Below the pieces are notes generated by a model. It did not search any database and was not told the origin of the DNA. It saw nothing but the letters and a program-made list of their open reading frames with translations. From the NCBI GenBank assembly GCA_022508285.1, contig JAFLVN010000010.1:1-51483 (forward strand): a DNA stretch of 51,483 nucleotides. Direction: 5' to 3'. Source of the stretch: Clostridiales bacterium. Its GTDB lineage: Bacteria > Bacillota > Clostridia > Christensenellales > Borkfalkiaceae. The position numbers and the translations under genes were made by a program. Every line of letters starts with the position of its first letter. The first letter of the stretch is position 1. Positions 7,527 through 17,641 of the stretch are shown piece after piece.

Positions 7527-8225
7527 ATGAGGATAAACAGATTTCTTGCGGCGGCGGGAGTTGCTTCAAGGCGGGAGTGCGATAAGCTGATCGCCGACGG
7601 GAAAGTTAAGGTTAACGGCAAAATGGCAACGCTTGGGCTTGAAGTAAAAGATGAGGACGAAGTATTCGTCGACGGCAAAAAAGTAGCAATTCAGAAAAAC
7701 GAATACTACATTTTAAATAAGCCCAAGGGCTATATCTGCTCCGTTTCAGACAATAAGGGCAGAAAGACCGTTATGGATTTAATGCCTGCAAACGTGGGCA
7801 GAATTTATCCCGTCGGTCGCCTTGATTACGACAGCGAGGGTTTACTTATATTAACTACCGACGGCGAGCTCGCCCAAAAACTTACTCATCCTTCAAACGA
7901 GATTCCCAAAACTTATCTTGTTAAAATAGAGGGTACGCTCACCGAGGCGGCTTTAAATCCCATAAGAAGCGGCATAGAAATCGATGGATACGTGACAAAA
8001 AAGTGCAAGGCGCACATTGTTGAGACTAATAAGGCGTATACCAAAGTCCACATAACCATTACCGAAGGTAAAAACCGTGAAGTAAGAAAAATGTTTGCGG
8101 CAATCGGTAAGGAAGTGCAGCTTTTGAAGCGTATAAAAGTAGGCGAGCTGACCTTGCGTGGACTCGACAGAGGCGCATACAGAAAACTTTCAAAACCTGA
8201 AGTTGACTATCTTATGTCATTATAA
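7527..8225 (+). CDS. rluB: rRNA pseudouridine synthase, RsuA/RluB family
   Basis: 232 residues. An N-terminal S4 RNA-binding domain (MRINRFLAAAGVASRRECD, then VKVNG) is followed by the catalytic core. The active-site Asp lies in GRLDYDSEGLL (about residues 94-104), and the family ending has EGKNREVRKM. It isomerises uridine in rRNA, probably 23S helix 89-90 if RluB. It begins 20 bases after the carboxypeptidase and ends at a shared terminator. Confidence 0.92.
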   Translation: MRINRFLAAAGVASRRECDKLIADGKVKVNGKMATLGLEVKDEDEVFVDGKKVAIQKNEYYILNKPKGYICSVSDNKGRKTVMDLMPANVGRIYPVGRLDYDSEGLLILTTDGELAQKLTHPSNEIPKTYLVKIEGTLTEAALNPIRSGIEIDGYVTKKCKAHIVETNKAYTKVHITITEGKNREVRKMFAAIGKEVQLLKRIKVGELTLRGLDRGAYRKLSKPEVDYLMSL

Positions 8226-8253
8226 AAAACGGGCGGAATTTACCGCCCGTTTT
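8226..8253. terminator. Bidirectional terminator between rluB and tmcAL
   Basis: AAAACGGGCGG (8226-8236), 6-nt loop, CCGCCCGTTTT (8243-8253). The A and T runs on either side serve both convergent genes. Confidence 0.88.
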
Positions 8254-8254
8254 G

Positions 8255-9412
8255 TTATATAAATTTTACGTAATCGAAGCCGCTTTCGGGCTGTTTTGCT
8301 ATAAAATTCCAAATTTTATACGAATTTTCGTCCGTTTTAAAGCATTTTTGTGCGGTTGGGTTTAAATCTTTCAAATTCCGTTGTTTCATAATTACAGGGA
8401 ATTCCGACTTTGCAAGTGCCGAAAGCATTTGGGCATCGTCTTTTTTTGCTGCGAGCGGTTTAATATAGAGAGATGATTGCAAGTAACTTTCGCAGTCGTT
8501 GCTATATAAATCCAATAGATTTGCGCAAAGTATGCGTTTAATCCTTGAAGCGGAATATCTGCGTGCGGTGGCACTTTCGATAATCTCGCCAAACGGAAGA
8601 AAAGCGGAGCTTATAAGTTTGTTTTCCAAGCCTTCGTTGCAACCGTAAATTTTTTGAAGATTTTCCGAGGCGGATTGCAGTAATTTGAAGCGTAAAAGCT
8701 CTTCAAAACGGTTATTTTCCTCCGAAAAATCCTTAAAACCGGCAAAAACGCAGTCGGGAAGATTATCTTTAATCAGCGGGTTGTTCGGATTATTTCTTAT
8801 TGCGCTCGCCGATGAAAAATTTAATTTTAACTCAGTATCGCCGTATTCTGCGCCTATGCGCTCAATGGGCAGAATTTCAATTTTACTTTTAAATTTTAAA
8901 ATTGATTTTGCGTATTCAATTCCCAAAATATTATTGGGGCGGGAGAGTAGATCTTTTTCGCCTCCGCATGCTTCAAACGCTGCCGCATAACTTCTTATAT
9001 AGCTTTCGCCTGCCGCAAGTTTTTCGCTTAAAACTGTTTTAAACTGTCCGCTTTCTTCGTTCAAAAGTATTGCCGCTTTAATAAAATCGGTTTTGGCGCT
9101 CTCGCACCCGAAAGCAAGGGTAGTAACCTCGGGTATCGAACTCAGAATTTTAATTGCGCCTCTTGCAAAAATTTCGGCGGGAGCAACGGAAAAAGTTGCT
9201 GGAAGCTCAATCACCCCGTCTGCGCCGCAAAGTATTGCATGTCGGGCACGCATAAACTTGTCCGATACGCATATATCGCCCCTTTGGGTGAAGCTTCCGC
9301 TCATTATGCAAAGAATCTTATCGCAACCTGAAAGCTCTTTTGCTCTTTGCAAAAGATATTTATGACCGTTATGGAATGGATTAAATTCACAAATTATTCC
9401 ACAAATTCTCAT
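8255..9412 (-). CDS. tmcAL: tRNA(Met) cytidine acetate ligase (YlbM family)
   Basis: 385 residues. The N-terminus ICEFNPFHNGH (7-17) is the nucleotidyltransferase HxGH motif of the family, followed by MSGSFTQRGD and the substrate-loop region FSVAPAEIFARG. TmcAL uses acetate and ATP to form N4-acetylcytidine at the wobble base of elongator tRNA-Met. It is transcribed away from pta-ackA, whose product is acetate; the neighbourhood recurs in Clostridia. The start CAT at 9410-9412 is the first Met. Confidence 0.92.
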   Translation of the reverse strand: MRICGIICEFNPFHNGHKYLLQRAKELSGCDKILCIMSGSFTQRGDICVSDKFMRARHAILCGADGVIELPATFSVAPAEIFARGAIKILSSIPEVTTLAFGCESAKTDFIKAAILLNEESGQFKTVLSEKLAAGESYIRSYAAAFEACGGEKDLLSRPNNILGIEYAKSILKFKSKIEILPIERIGAEYGDTELKLNFSSASAIRNNPNNPLIKDNLPDCVFAGFKDFSEENNRFEELLRFKLLQSASENLQKIYGCNEGLENKLISSAFLPFGEIIESATARRYSASRIKRILCANLLDLYSNDCESYLQSSLYIKPLAAKKDDAQMLSALAKSEFPVIMKQRNLKDLNPTAQKCFKTDENSYKIWNFIAKQPESGFDYVKFI

Positions 9413-9419
9413 TTTAAAC

Positions 9420-9448
9420 TTTACAATCTTAAAAAACTGTTATATAAT
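9420..9448 (+). promoter_or_regulatory. Sigma-A promoter for pta-ackA
   Basis: TTTACA (9420-9425), 17 nt, TATAAT (9443-9448). It lies in the 112-bp gap to tmcAL, giving a leader of about 70 nt before pta. Confidence 0.7.
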
Positions 9449-9524
9449 ATATCCGTTAATGTATCCGATAGACATATTATATATTATTCGGTCGGAAAAA
9501 TAAAGCATTTTAAGGAGAAATGAT

Positions 9525-10529
9525 ATGTCATTACTTGACGAAATCAAGGCAAAGGCGGCTTCCCGTAAAAAGACTATAGTTCTTTGCGAGGGAGAGGACA
9601 AGCGTGTAGTTGAGGCGGCAGCCCGCATCACCAAGGAGGGTATTGCCAAAATAGTTCTTGTCGGCAACAAGGAAGAGTGCAAAAAGGTTGCTCCCGGCGT
9701 TGACCTTACAGGAATTACGCTTATTGACCCGTTAACTTCGGAAAAGACCGCAAAATATGCGGAAATTTTATATGAAGCAAGAAAATCAAAGGGAATGACC
9801 GAAGAGCAGGCTAAAGAGCAGGCTAAGGACAGAACGATGTTCGGTGCGCTCATGCTTAAAGCCGGTGACGTTGACGGCTACGTTTCGGGCGCTTGCCATT
9901 CAACGGCAAACACCCTGCGCCCCGGCTTGCAGGTAGTTAAAACTGCTCCCGGCATCAAAACCGTATCGAGCTGCTTCATTATGATAGCGCCCGATAAGAG
10001 CAATCCCTACAATCCCGACGGCGTTGCTGTATTTGCGGATTGCGCTATAAATATCGAGCCTACGGCTGAACAGCTTGCAGATATCGCTATAAGTTCGGCT
10101 AAGACCGCAAAGGATATCGCAGGTATCGAGCCCAAAGTCGCAATGCTTTCATTCTCCACAAAGGGCAGCGGAAACGACGACAAGTTCACACAGTCCGTTC
10201 CCAAAGTTCAGCAGGCTACGGCTATTGCCAAGGAAGCCGCTCCCGACCTCGCACTTGACGGTGAGTTCCAGTTCGATGCGGCTGTCGCACCCGAAGTAGG
10301 TCAGCTCAAAGCTCCCGGCTCAAAGGTTGCAGGTCATGCAAACGTATTTGTATTCCCCAATATCAATGCAGGTAATATCGGCTATAAAATTGCACAGCGT
10401 TACGGCAACTACATGGCAATCGGTCCTATCTGCCAGGGCTTTGCAAAGCCCTTGAACGACCTTTCGAGGGGCTGCAACGTTGAAGATATAGTTGCAACCG
10501 TTGCTGTTACGGCATTACAGGCTGACTAA
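9525..10529 (+). CDS. pta: Phosphate acetyltransferase
   Basis: 334 residues, the usual length of the short single-domain Pta. The frame covers the whole PTA/PTB fold, including the typical VDGYVSGACHSTANTLRP and PDGVAVFADCAIN segments and the C-terminal GPICQGFAKPLNDLSRG. It converts acetyl-CoA and phosphate to acetyl phosphate in the cytoplasm. The strong ribosome site AAGGAGA is 8 nt before ATG. ackA follows after 30 bases. Confidence 0.97.
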   Translation: MSLLDEIKAKAASRKKTIVLCEGEDKRVVEAAARITKEGIAKIVLVGNKEECKKVAPGVDLTGITLIDPLTSEKTAKYAEILYEARKSKGMTEEQAKEQAKDRTMFGALMLKAGDVDGYVSGACHSTANTLRPGLQVVKTAPGIKTVSSCFIMIAPDKSNPYNPDGVAVFADCAINIEPTAEQLADIAISSAKTAKDIAGIEPKVAMLSFSTKGSGNDDKFTQSVPKVQQATAIAKEAAPDLALDGEFQFDAAVAPEVGQLKAPGSKVAGHANVFVFPNINAGNIGYKIAQRYGNYMAIGPICQGFAKPLNDLSRGCNVEDIVATVAVTALQAD

Positions 10530-10559
10530 TTTAAAATAATAAAGAGAGGAAAATTAAAA

Positions 10560-11756
10560 ATGAAAATTCTTGTAGTTAATGCGGGTAGCTCATCGCTTAA
10601 ATACCAACTTATTGATATGGAGACCGAGCAGGTCATCGCAAAGGGCGGCTGCGAAAGAATAGGAATAGAAGGCTCTCTGCTCAAGGCAAAGGGCAACGGC
10701 AAAGAAAAGGTTTATGAAAAACCCATGCCCAATCACAAGGTCGCTATAGAGCTTGTGCTCAGTGCACTCAAAGATAACGAAATCGGCGTAATCAAGTCTA
10801 TGGACGAAATCGGCGCTGTAGGTCACAGAATGGTAGCAAGCGGCGAGTTTTTTAACAAAACGACTCTCGTTACCGAGGAAGTTATTAAAACTCTTGAGGA
10901 AAAGACCTTCGAGCTTGCGCCCCTGCACAATCCTCCCGCAGTTACGGGACTCAGAGCATGCATGGAAGTTATGCCCGGCACACCCATGGCTCTCGTATTC
11001 GATACTTCATTCCACGCTACGATGCCTGAAAAGGCTTATCTCTACGGTATTGACTACGACGACTACAAGAAGTACGGCGTAAGAAAGTACGGCTTCCACG
11101 GCACAAGCCACAAGTTTGTTTCGGCTGAAGCTGCTAAATATCTCAAAAAAGACCCCAAGGATCTTAAAATCGTAACCTGCCACCTCGGCAACGGTTCGTC
11201 TATTTCGGCTGTTGACGGCGGCAAGTGCGTTGATACTTCCATGGGCTTCACACCCCTTGCTGGTATACTTATGGGCACTCGCTCGGGCGATATAGACGCT
11301 TCCGCAGTAGAATTTCTTGCAAGGAAGAAGGGTATGACCCATGCCGAAGTTATCAACTATCTGAATAAGAAGTGCGGCGTTGCGGGAATTTCGGGTGTTT
11401 CGAGCGATTTCAGAGATCTGCTTGCAGGACAGGAAGCAGGTAACGCTCGTTGCGCACTTGCACTCGATATGTTCGCATATCAGACTTTGAAGTACGTCGG
11501 CGCCTATGCTGCGGCTATGGGCGGACTTGACTGCATCGTATTCACCGCAGGCATCGGCGAAAATACGCCCACCGTACGCGAAGACGTTTGCAAGAATCTG
11601 AAATTCCTCGGCGTGGAATTTGACAGCAAGACAAACGACCAAAAGGCAAACGGCAGAATTTTGGAGATTTCCGCAAAGAAATCCAAGGTTAAGGTGCTTG
11701 TTATCCCCACCAACGAAGAACTTGTAATCGCAAGAGAAACGGCTGAACTTTTGTAA
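10560..11756 (+). CDS. ackA: Acetate kinase
   Basis: 398 residues, full length. Signatures: VNAGSSSLKYQL (5-16), HRMVASGE, DTSFHATMP, YGFHGTSHKFVS, TCHLGNGSS and GTRSGDID. It transfers phosphate from acetyl phosphate to ADP, the substrate-level ATP step of acetate fermentation. It is co-transcribed with pta (AGAGAGG ribosome site). A 309-codon frame on the opposite strand is only a shadow of codon bias. Confidence 0.97.
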   Translation: MKILVVNAGSSSLKYQLIDMETEQVIAKGGCERIGIEGSLLKAKGNGKEKVYEKPMPNHKVAIELVLSALKDNEIGVIKSMDEIGAVGHRMVASGEFFNKTTLVTEEVIKTLEEKTFELAPLHNPPAVTGLRACMEVMPGTPMALVFDTSFHATMPEKAYLYGIDYDDYKKYGVRKYGFHGTSHKFVSAEAAKYLKKDPKDLKIVTCHLGNGSSISAVDGGKCVDTSMGFTPLAGILMGTRSGDIDASAVEFLARKKGMTHAEVINYLNKKCGVAGISGVSSDFRDLLAGQEAGNARCALALDMFAYQTLKYVGAYAAAMGGLDCIVFTAGIGENTPTVREDVCKNLKFLGVEFDSKTNDQKANGRILEISAKKSKVKVLVIPTNEELVIARETAELL

Positions 11757-11785
11757 AAAATATACATTAAAGCCGTAAAAACAAG

Positions 11786-11814
11786 TTGACAAAGGTAATC
11801 CCTTATAATATAAT
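11786..11814 (+). promoter_or_regulatory. Consensus sigma-A promoter for DUF177-rpmF
   Basis: TTGACA (11786-11791), 17 nt, TATAAT (11809-11814): a perfect consensus with optimal spacing, fitting the high expression of a ribosomal protein gene. The leader to ATG 11833 is only about 12 nt and has no Shine-Dalgarno sequence. Confidence 0.85.
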
Positions 11815-11832
11815 TTTATAGTCGGCTTTGGT

Positions 11833-12240
11833 ATGGAAATTGAAGTAAGAAAGCTAAATGCGCTTAAAAAGTACGAAGGCGAATTTGAGTACGAATACGA
11901 ACCTAACGCAGACAGTTGCCTTGTGCCTTTATGCAAAATAGAGGGAAAGGTGAAAGTGTCGGGCTCGTTTGAAATTTACGAGGACGATAGCGTAGGGGTG
12001 AACCTGACCGTAAATTACAAAATTGTCGGACAGTGCTCGTATTGTCTGAGTGAAGCGCAAAAAGAAATAACTTTTACTCAAGAAATTCTGTACGTAACCG
12101 AAGAAGACGACGAAAATTATTTATACGACGGCATAAAAATAAATTTGAAATCCGCCGTAGACGAGGCAATACTTATAAGTCAGCCCAACATAATTCTTTG
12201 CAGAGAGGGCTGCACGGGTATTGACGTAACTAATAAGTAA
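11833..12240 (+). CDS. DUF177 (YceD) family protein
   Basis: 135 residues. The family pattern is visible: a variable N-terminal strand region, then VGQCSYCLSE (CxxC at about 65-68) and a C-terminal CREGCTG. DUF177 proteins nearly always precede rpmF and are linked to 23S rRNA and 50S biogenesis. The near-consensus promoter lies immediately upstream; rpmF follows after 16 bases. Confidence 0.88.
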   Translation: MEIEVRKLNALKKYEGEFEYEYEPNADSCLVPLCKIEGKVKVSGSFEIYEDDSVGVNLTVNYKIVGQCSYCLSEAQKEITFTQEILYVTEEDDENYLYDGIKINLKSAVDEAILISQPNIILCREGCTGIDVTNK

Positions 12241-12256
12241 AAAGAGGTGTTTAATT

Positions 12257-12445
12257 ATGGCAGTACCCAAGAGAAAACAGTCCAAAAGCAGAACTAATAA
12301 GAGGTTTGCAAATTATAAGGCGACGGCGCCCACACTCGTGGAGTGCCCTCATTGTCACCAGATGATGCAGGCTCACAGGGTTTGCGGTAATTGCGGTTAC
12401 TACAACAAGGTTGAAGTAGTTGCCGAGGACGCAAAAAAAGACTGA
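12257..12445 (+). CDS. rpmF: 50S ribosomal protein L32 (zinc type)
   Basis: 62 residues: MAVPKRKQSKSRTNKR start, then CPHC (34-37) and CGNC about 9 residues later, the zinc-binding form of L32. The ribosome site AAAGAGGTG is strong. A terminator follows directly. Confidence 0.97.
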   Translation: MAVPKRKQSKSRTNKRFANYKATAPTLVECPHCHQMMQAHRVCGNCGYYNKVEVVAEDAKKD

Positions 12446-12452
12446 AAATCAA

Positions 12453-12483
12453 ACGGACTGCCTGTATAGGCGGTCCGTATTTT
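12453..12483 (+). terminator. Intrinsic terminator of DUF177-rpmF
   Basis: ACGGACTGCC (12453-12462), 6-nt loop, GGCGGTCCGT (12469-12478) with one G-T pair, then ATTTTCG. Confidence 0.82.
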
Positions 12484-12507
12484 CGTGAATAAACAAGGAA
12501 CATAGAT

Positions 12508-13884
12508 ATGAAGCATATTGACATTAAGGAGCTTTTCCAACATTCCGAAAATTACGTTAATTCCGATCAGACCGTATGCGGCTGGGTGAGAACGTGGAGA
12601 GATTCCAAGAGCATTGCGTTTATCGAGCTCAACGACGGAACTTGCCTTAAAAATCTTCAGCTTGTATTCGACAAGGAAGAAATGCCCGCAGAGTCGTTCA
12701 AGGACGCTTTGGTTGTGGGCGCAGCTTTGCAGGTTGTAGGTAAATTTATTCCGTCCGAGAGAAACGGCTTTGAAATGGCGGTAAAAAACGTAACTGTTCT
12801 CGGCGGCTGTCCGCAGGACTATCCTCTGCAAAAAAAGCACCACACGCTTGAGTTTTTGCGCACAATTCCACATTTAAGACCCCGTACAAAGTACTTTGAG
12901 GCAGTATTTGCGGTGAGAGATAAGCTGTCATTCGCAATACACAAGTACTTTCAGGAGCACGGCTATAAATATGTGCACACTCCCATAATCACAGGCAGTG
13001 ACTGCGAGGGAGCGGGCGAAATGTTCCGCGCGACCACTATGCCGTGGAAAACCGATTTTAAGACCGAACAGGAGTACTACGCCGAGGACTTTTTCGGAAA
13101 GCGTGCAAATCTCACTGTGTCCGGTCAGCTTGAGGGCGAAATGGCGGCAACGGGGCTCGGAAAAATTTATACCTTCGGACCGACTTTCCGCGCCGAACAC
13201 AGCAACACCACAAGGCACGCCGCCGAGTTCTGGCAGATAGAGCCCGAGGTTTGCTTTGCAGACATTCACGATATCATAGAGATTGCCGAAGACTTTATAA
13301 AGTACATTATAAAATATGTAGTTGACAACTGCCCCGAGGAGCTCGAGTACTTCAACGAGCGCATCGAAAAGGGACTTTTGGATAAGCTCAACGCTGTAAT
13401 TTCAAGTGATTTCGCAAAAATCACCTACACTGAGGCAGTAAAAGTATTAAAGAAGTCGGGCAAGGAATTCAAGTTCCCCGTAGAATGGGGCAGCGACTTG
13501 CAGACCGAGCACGAGAGATATCTCACCGAAGAATACTATAAAAAGCCTGTGTTCGTTGTGGACTACCCCGCCGACATAAAGGCTTTCTACATGAAGCAGA
13601 ACCCCGACGGCAAAACGGTTGCCGCAACCGACCTGCTTGTGCCCGGCATAGGCGAGATAATCGGTTGCAGCGAGCGTGAAGCGGATACGGTTAAGCTTGA
13701 AAAGGCAATGAAAGTCCGCAATATGCCCCTTGAATCGTATAGGGAGTATTTGGATTTAAGAAAGTACGGCACCGTTCCCCACAGCGGATTCGGTCTCGGA
13801 CTCGAGCGCATACTAATGTACATTACAGGCGTACAAAATATAAGGGACACGCTGTTATTCCCCAGAACAGTAGGCAGCTTATAA
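12508..13884 (+). CDS. asnS: Asparaginyl-tRNA synthetase
   Basis: 458 residues. The N-terminal OB fold (VCGWVRTWRDSKSIAFIELNDG) is followed by the class II core: motif 2 TFRAEHSNTTRHAAEFW and motif 3 GFGLGLERILMYITG. The TTRH-EFW version and length fit AsnRS rather than AspRS. It charges tRNA-Asn. No T-box leader is seen in the 62-base gap. ansA starts 2 bases after its stop. Confidence 0.95.
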   Translation: MKHIDIKELFQHSENYVNSDQTVCGWVRTWRDSKSIAFIELNDGTCLKNLQLVFDKEEMPAESFKDALVVGAALQVVGKFIPSERNGFEMAVKNVTVLGGCPQDYPLQKKHHTLEFLRTIPHLRPRTKYFEAVFAVRDKLSFAIHKYFQEHGYKYVHTPIITGSDCEGAGEMFRATTMPWKTDFKTEQEYYAEDFFGKRANLTVSGQLEGEMAATGLGKIYTFGPTFRAEHSNTTRHAAEFWQIEPEVCFADIHDIIEIAEDFIKYIIKYVVDNCPEELEYFNERIEKGLLDKLNAVISSDFAKITYTEAVKVLKKSGKEFKFPVEWGSDLQTEHERYLTEEYYKKPVFVVDYPADIKAFYMKQNPDGKTVAATDLLVPGIGEIIGCSEREADTVKLEKAMKVRNMPLESYREYLDLRKYGTVPHSGFGLGLERILMYITGVQNIRDTLLFPRTVGSL

Positions 13885-13886
13885 AG

Positions 13887-14906
13887 ATGAAAAATAGAAT
13901 TTGTGTTATTTTTACGGGCGGCACGATTGGCTCGTATGCAACTGAAGATACAGTTGACTTAAGTACAGAAAATAAGAGCATTTTAATTGAGCTCTACAGA
14001 CAGAAATACGGTAGCGATATAAAGTTTGACGAACTCCGTCCTTTGGATATCTTAAGCGAAAACGTACAGTTTTCCGACCTCGACGCAATGGCGTCCTGCA
14101 TACGAGCGGTAAATAAAAACAAGTACGACGGAATTATTATTACCCACGGAACGGACACGTTGAGCTTTACGGCAAATCTGTTTTCGCAGATTTTCTGCGA
14201 TATATCCATTCCCGTGGTATTCGTTTCTGCTCTCTATCCTTTAAACGACAGCAGAAGCAAGGGTGTTGACAACTTTGCCGGTGCGGTTGCGTTCATCGAA
14301 AAGGAGGGGCTGAGCGGCGTTTACGTTTCCTTCAAAAACGATTTCGACAACTTGAACATTCACCTTGCAAGCCGTATTACGGGCGCCGAGCAGATAAGCG
14401 GACGCTTTGCAAGCGTGATGGGTGCGCCCCTTTGCGAACTGATTGACGGAGAGTTTGTATATACCGAAAGTCCGTACCTTCCCGCAAAGGAAAGTTTTTC
14501 TCTTCCCAGAAAGCCGTACGGCAAATACGATATCTGCAAGGATATCGTAACAATAAGAGCTCGCTCATTCCTTGATTTCAGCTATTTCAATTTCGGTCAG
14601 AAAAAGCCGAGAGCTGTTATAATCGAACTCTATCACAGCGGCACTGTGTGCACTGCGGGAGAGGAGACCAACGTTTTAAAGTTTATCGATTATTGCAGAA
14701 ATCTCGGCATAAGCGTAATTCTCTCGCCTGTCGACAGTCAGGCAAGGGTGTACGCAAGTGCGTTTGAGCTTAAGAGCAAGTGTATTCTTGCATACGATAC
14801 GAGCTTTGAGATGACCGTAATTAAAGTAATGCTTGCGCTCGGCAAGGATAAGGATATAAGCGAAGAGCTTGCCACAAATAATTTCTTCGAGAAAATTCAC
14901 GGTTAA
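13887..14906 (+). CDS. ansA: L-asparaginase, type I (cytoplasmic)
   Basis: 339 residues with no signal peptide. The first catalytic Thr is Thr13 in FTGGTIGS, and the second triad Thr89-Asp90 is in HGTDT (87-91). The segment SALYPLNDSRSKGVDN is also typical. It hydrolyses asparagine to aspartate and ammonia. The 2-base spacing to asnS implies coupled expression of the Asn-using synthetase and an Asn-degrading enzyme, possibly to balance the pool. Confidence 0.92.
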   Translation: MKNRICVIFTGGTIGSYATEDTVDLSTENKSILIELYRQKYGSDIKFDELRPLDILSENVQFSDLDAMASCIRAVNKNKYDGIIITHGTDTLSFTANLFSQIFCDISIPVVFVSALYPLNDSRSKGVDNFAGAVAFIEKEGLSGVYVSFKNDFDNLNIHLASRITGAEQISGRFASVMGAPLCELIDGEFVYTESPYLPAKESFSLPRKPYGKYDICKDIVTIRARSFLDFSYFNFGQKKPRAVIIELYHSGTVCTAGEETNVLKFIDYCRNLGISVILSPVDSQARVYASAFELKSKCILAYDTSFEMTVIKVMLALGKDKDISEELATNNFFEKIHG

Positions 14907-14930
14907 TTTAAAAAGATACATAATAATTTT

Positions 14931-15146
14931 ATGAAAAAGATAGTTCATATTGACGGAATGTGCTGCGAGCACTGCGCCAAAAGGGTGGAGGAAAAGCTTG
15001 CAACTGCGGCAAACGTGATTTCAGTTGACGTAAAATTCAAGAAAAAAATCGCAGTAATCCGCAGCCGTGAAGAGGTCTCGGACGAAGAAATCAAATCGCT
15101 CGTCGACACCGCCGGCTATACCGTAACGGCAATAGAGAGTAAGTGA
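14931..15146 (+). CDS. Heavy-metal-associated (HMA) domain protein, CopZ-like
   Basis: 71 residues forming a single ferredoxin-like HMA domain with the metal loop GMCCEHC at 9-15 (Cys12 and Cys15, plus an extra Cys11). Family members carry Cu(I) or other soft metals to P-type ATPases; none is encoded here. It lies 24 bases after ansA and just upstream of an ArsR-family regulator. Confidence 0.9.
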   Translation: MKKIVHIDGMCCEHCAKRVEEKLATAANVISVDVKFKKKIAVIRSREEVSDEEIKSLVDTAGYTVTAIESK

Positions 15147-15163
15147 CAAACTAACTGAATATA

Positions 15164-15196
15164 TGACATAATATGTCCTGCTAACGCTTTGACATA
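15164..15196. promoter_or_regulatory. Candidate ArsR-family operator
   Basis: GACATA-A-TATGTC (15165-15177) is a perfect 6-1-6 palindrome. TGACATA recurs at 15190-15196, overlapping the -35 box of the regulator gene. Such an arrangement suits autoregulation. Confidence 0.45.
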
Positions 15197-15218
15197 TAAG
15201 CATACCTCACTTTATAAT
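15189..15218 (+). promoter_or_regulatory. Sigma-A promoter of the ArsR-family gene
   Basis: TTGACA (15189-15194), 18 nt, TATAAT (15213-15218). Confidence 0.75.
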
Positions 15219-15237
15219 TAAAAGCGGAGGTAAAACT

Positions 15238-15576
15238 ATGCAGGATACAATGCTATTAGACAGACGTACGAAAGATTTAATAAGAGAGTACGTTCCGGAC
15301 GGCGACGTGCTGGACAGCATAGTATGCTTTTTCTCTATATTTGCCGACCCGACCCGTGTTAGAATGTTGTCTGCGCTTGCGATATCTGAAATGTGCGTGA
15401 CGGATATTTCACGTGTGCTTGATATCAATCAGACGACAGTGTCTCACCAGCTCAGGCTATTAAAAAATCTCGGCATAGTAAAGAGTGATAGGCAGGGTAA
15501 AATTATTTTCTATTCGCTCGTGAACGATACGGTGAACGACGTGATGCTAAAAGGCGTTGAATTTTTAGGATATTAA
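15238..15576 (+). CDS. ArsR/SmtB-family transcriptional regulator
   Basis: 112 residues with a winged helix: FADPTRVRMLSAL (about 36-48), then EMCVTDISRVLDINQTTVSHQLRLLKNLGIV (recognition helix about 66-80) and the wing RQGKIIFYSL. The usual ELCVCD metal site has one Cys here (EMCVTD), and the His/Asp ligands of the SmtB alpha-5 site are missing from the C-terminal helix. The effector is therefore unclear. AGCGGAGG precedes ATG. Confidence 0.88.
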   Translation: MQDTMLLDRRTKDLIREYVPDGDVLDSIVCFFSIFADPTRVRMLSALAISEMCVTDISRVLDINQTTVSHQLRLLKNLGIVKSDRQGKIIFYSLVNDTVNDVMLKGVEFLGY

Positions 15577-15578
15577 TA

Positions 15579-15608
15579 AAAAACGGAGACAATTTTGTCT
15601 CCGTTTTT
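15579..15608. terminator. Bidirectional terminator between arsR-like and groL
   Basis: AAAAACGGAGAC (15579-15590), AATTTT loop region, GTCTCCGTTTTT (15597-15608). Confidence 0.9.
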
Positions 15609-15625
15609 CATTGCTTATTATTTTA

Positions 15626-17263
<1,638 letters not shown>

Positions 17264-17269
17264 TTATAA

Positions 17270-17554
17270 TTACTCGACTATCGCCAGAATATCGCTCTGA
17301 CGGATTATCGTATATTCTTTATCGTCAACCTTAACTTCCGTGCCGCTGTACTTGGAAAGAAGCACTTTGTCGCCCACTTTAACCTGCATTTTAACTTCTT
17401 TGCCGTCGATAATTCCGCCGGGACCTACGGCAACGACAACGCACGTTGCGGGCTTTTCCTGCGATGCGGCGGTAAGGTAGAGACCGCTCTTTGTCTTTTC
17501 CTCGGCTTTCAGCCCTTCAACAACTACTTTATCGAATAAAGGTTTAATAGTCAT
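17270..17554 (-). CDS. groS: Co-chaperonin GroES
   Basis: 94 residues from ATG at 17552-17554 (MTIKPLFDKVVV), preceded by CGGAGGAATTTACA. A longer frame exists, but the ribosome site and family N-terminus decide this start. The mobile loop (EKTKSGLYL) and the VGPGG roof segment are present. Confidence 0.97.
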   Translation of the reverse strand: MTIKPLFDKVVVEGLKAEEKTKSGLYLTAASQEKPATCVVVAVGPGGIIDGKEVKMQVKVGDKVLLSKYSGTEVKVDDKEYTIIRQSDILAIVE

Positions 17555-17594
17555 TGTAAATTCCTCCGAATTGAAAATCATTTTAACTACAAAT

Positions 17595-17623
17595 ATTTTA
17601 TAAACAGTATGATTTTAAGTCAA
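17595..17623 (-). promoter_or_regulatory. Sigma-A promoter of groES-groEL
   Basis: On the minus strand: TTGACT (genomic AGTCAA 17618-17623), 17 nt, TAAAAT (genomic ATTTTA 17595-17600). No CIRCE inverted repeat is seen around it. Confidence 0.7.
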
Positions 17624-17641
17624 ACATTCTTGGATAAAAAA

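Noticed and set aside
11769-11829. AAAGCCG / CGGCTTT pair flanking the DUF177 promoter
   Set aside because: Only 7 bp with about 47 bases between; expected by chance and not positioned as an operator or terminator.
11007-11936. 309-codon open frame on the minus strand opposite ackA
   Set aside because: It lies fully over a well-recognised acetate kinase, has no ribosome site and no protein-like pattern; it arises from codon bias.
12446-12507. Possible T-box riboswitch before asnS
   Set aside because: The gap is 62 bases and filled by the rpmF terminator; a T-box leader needs about 200 bases.
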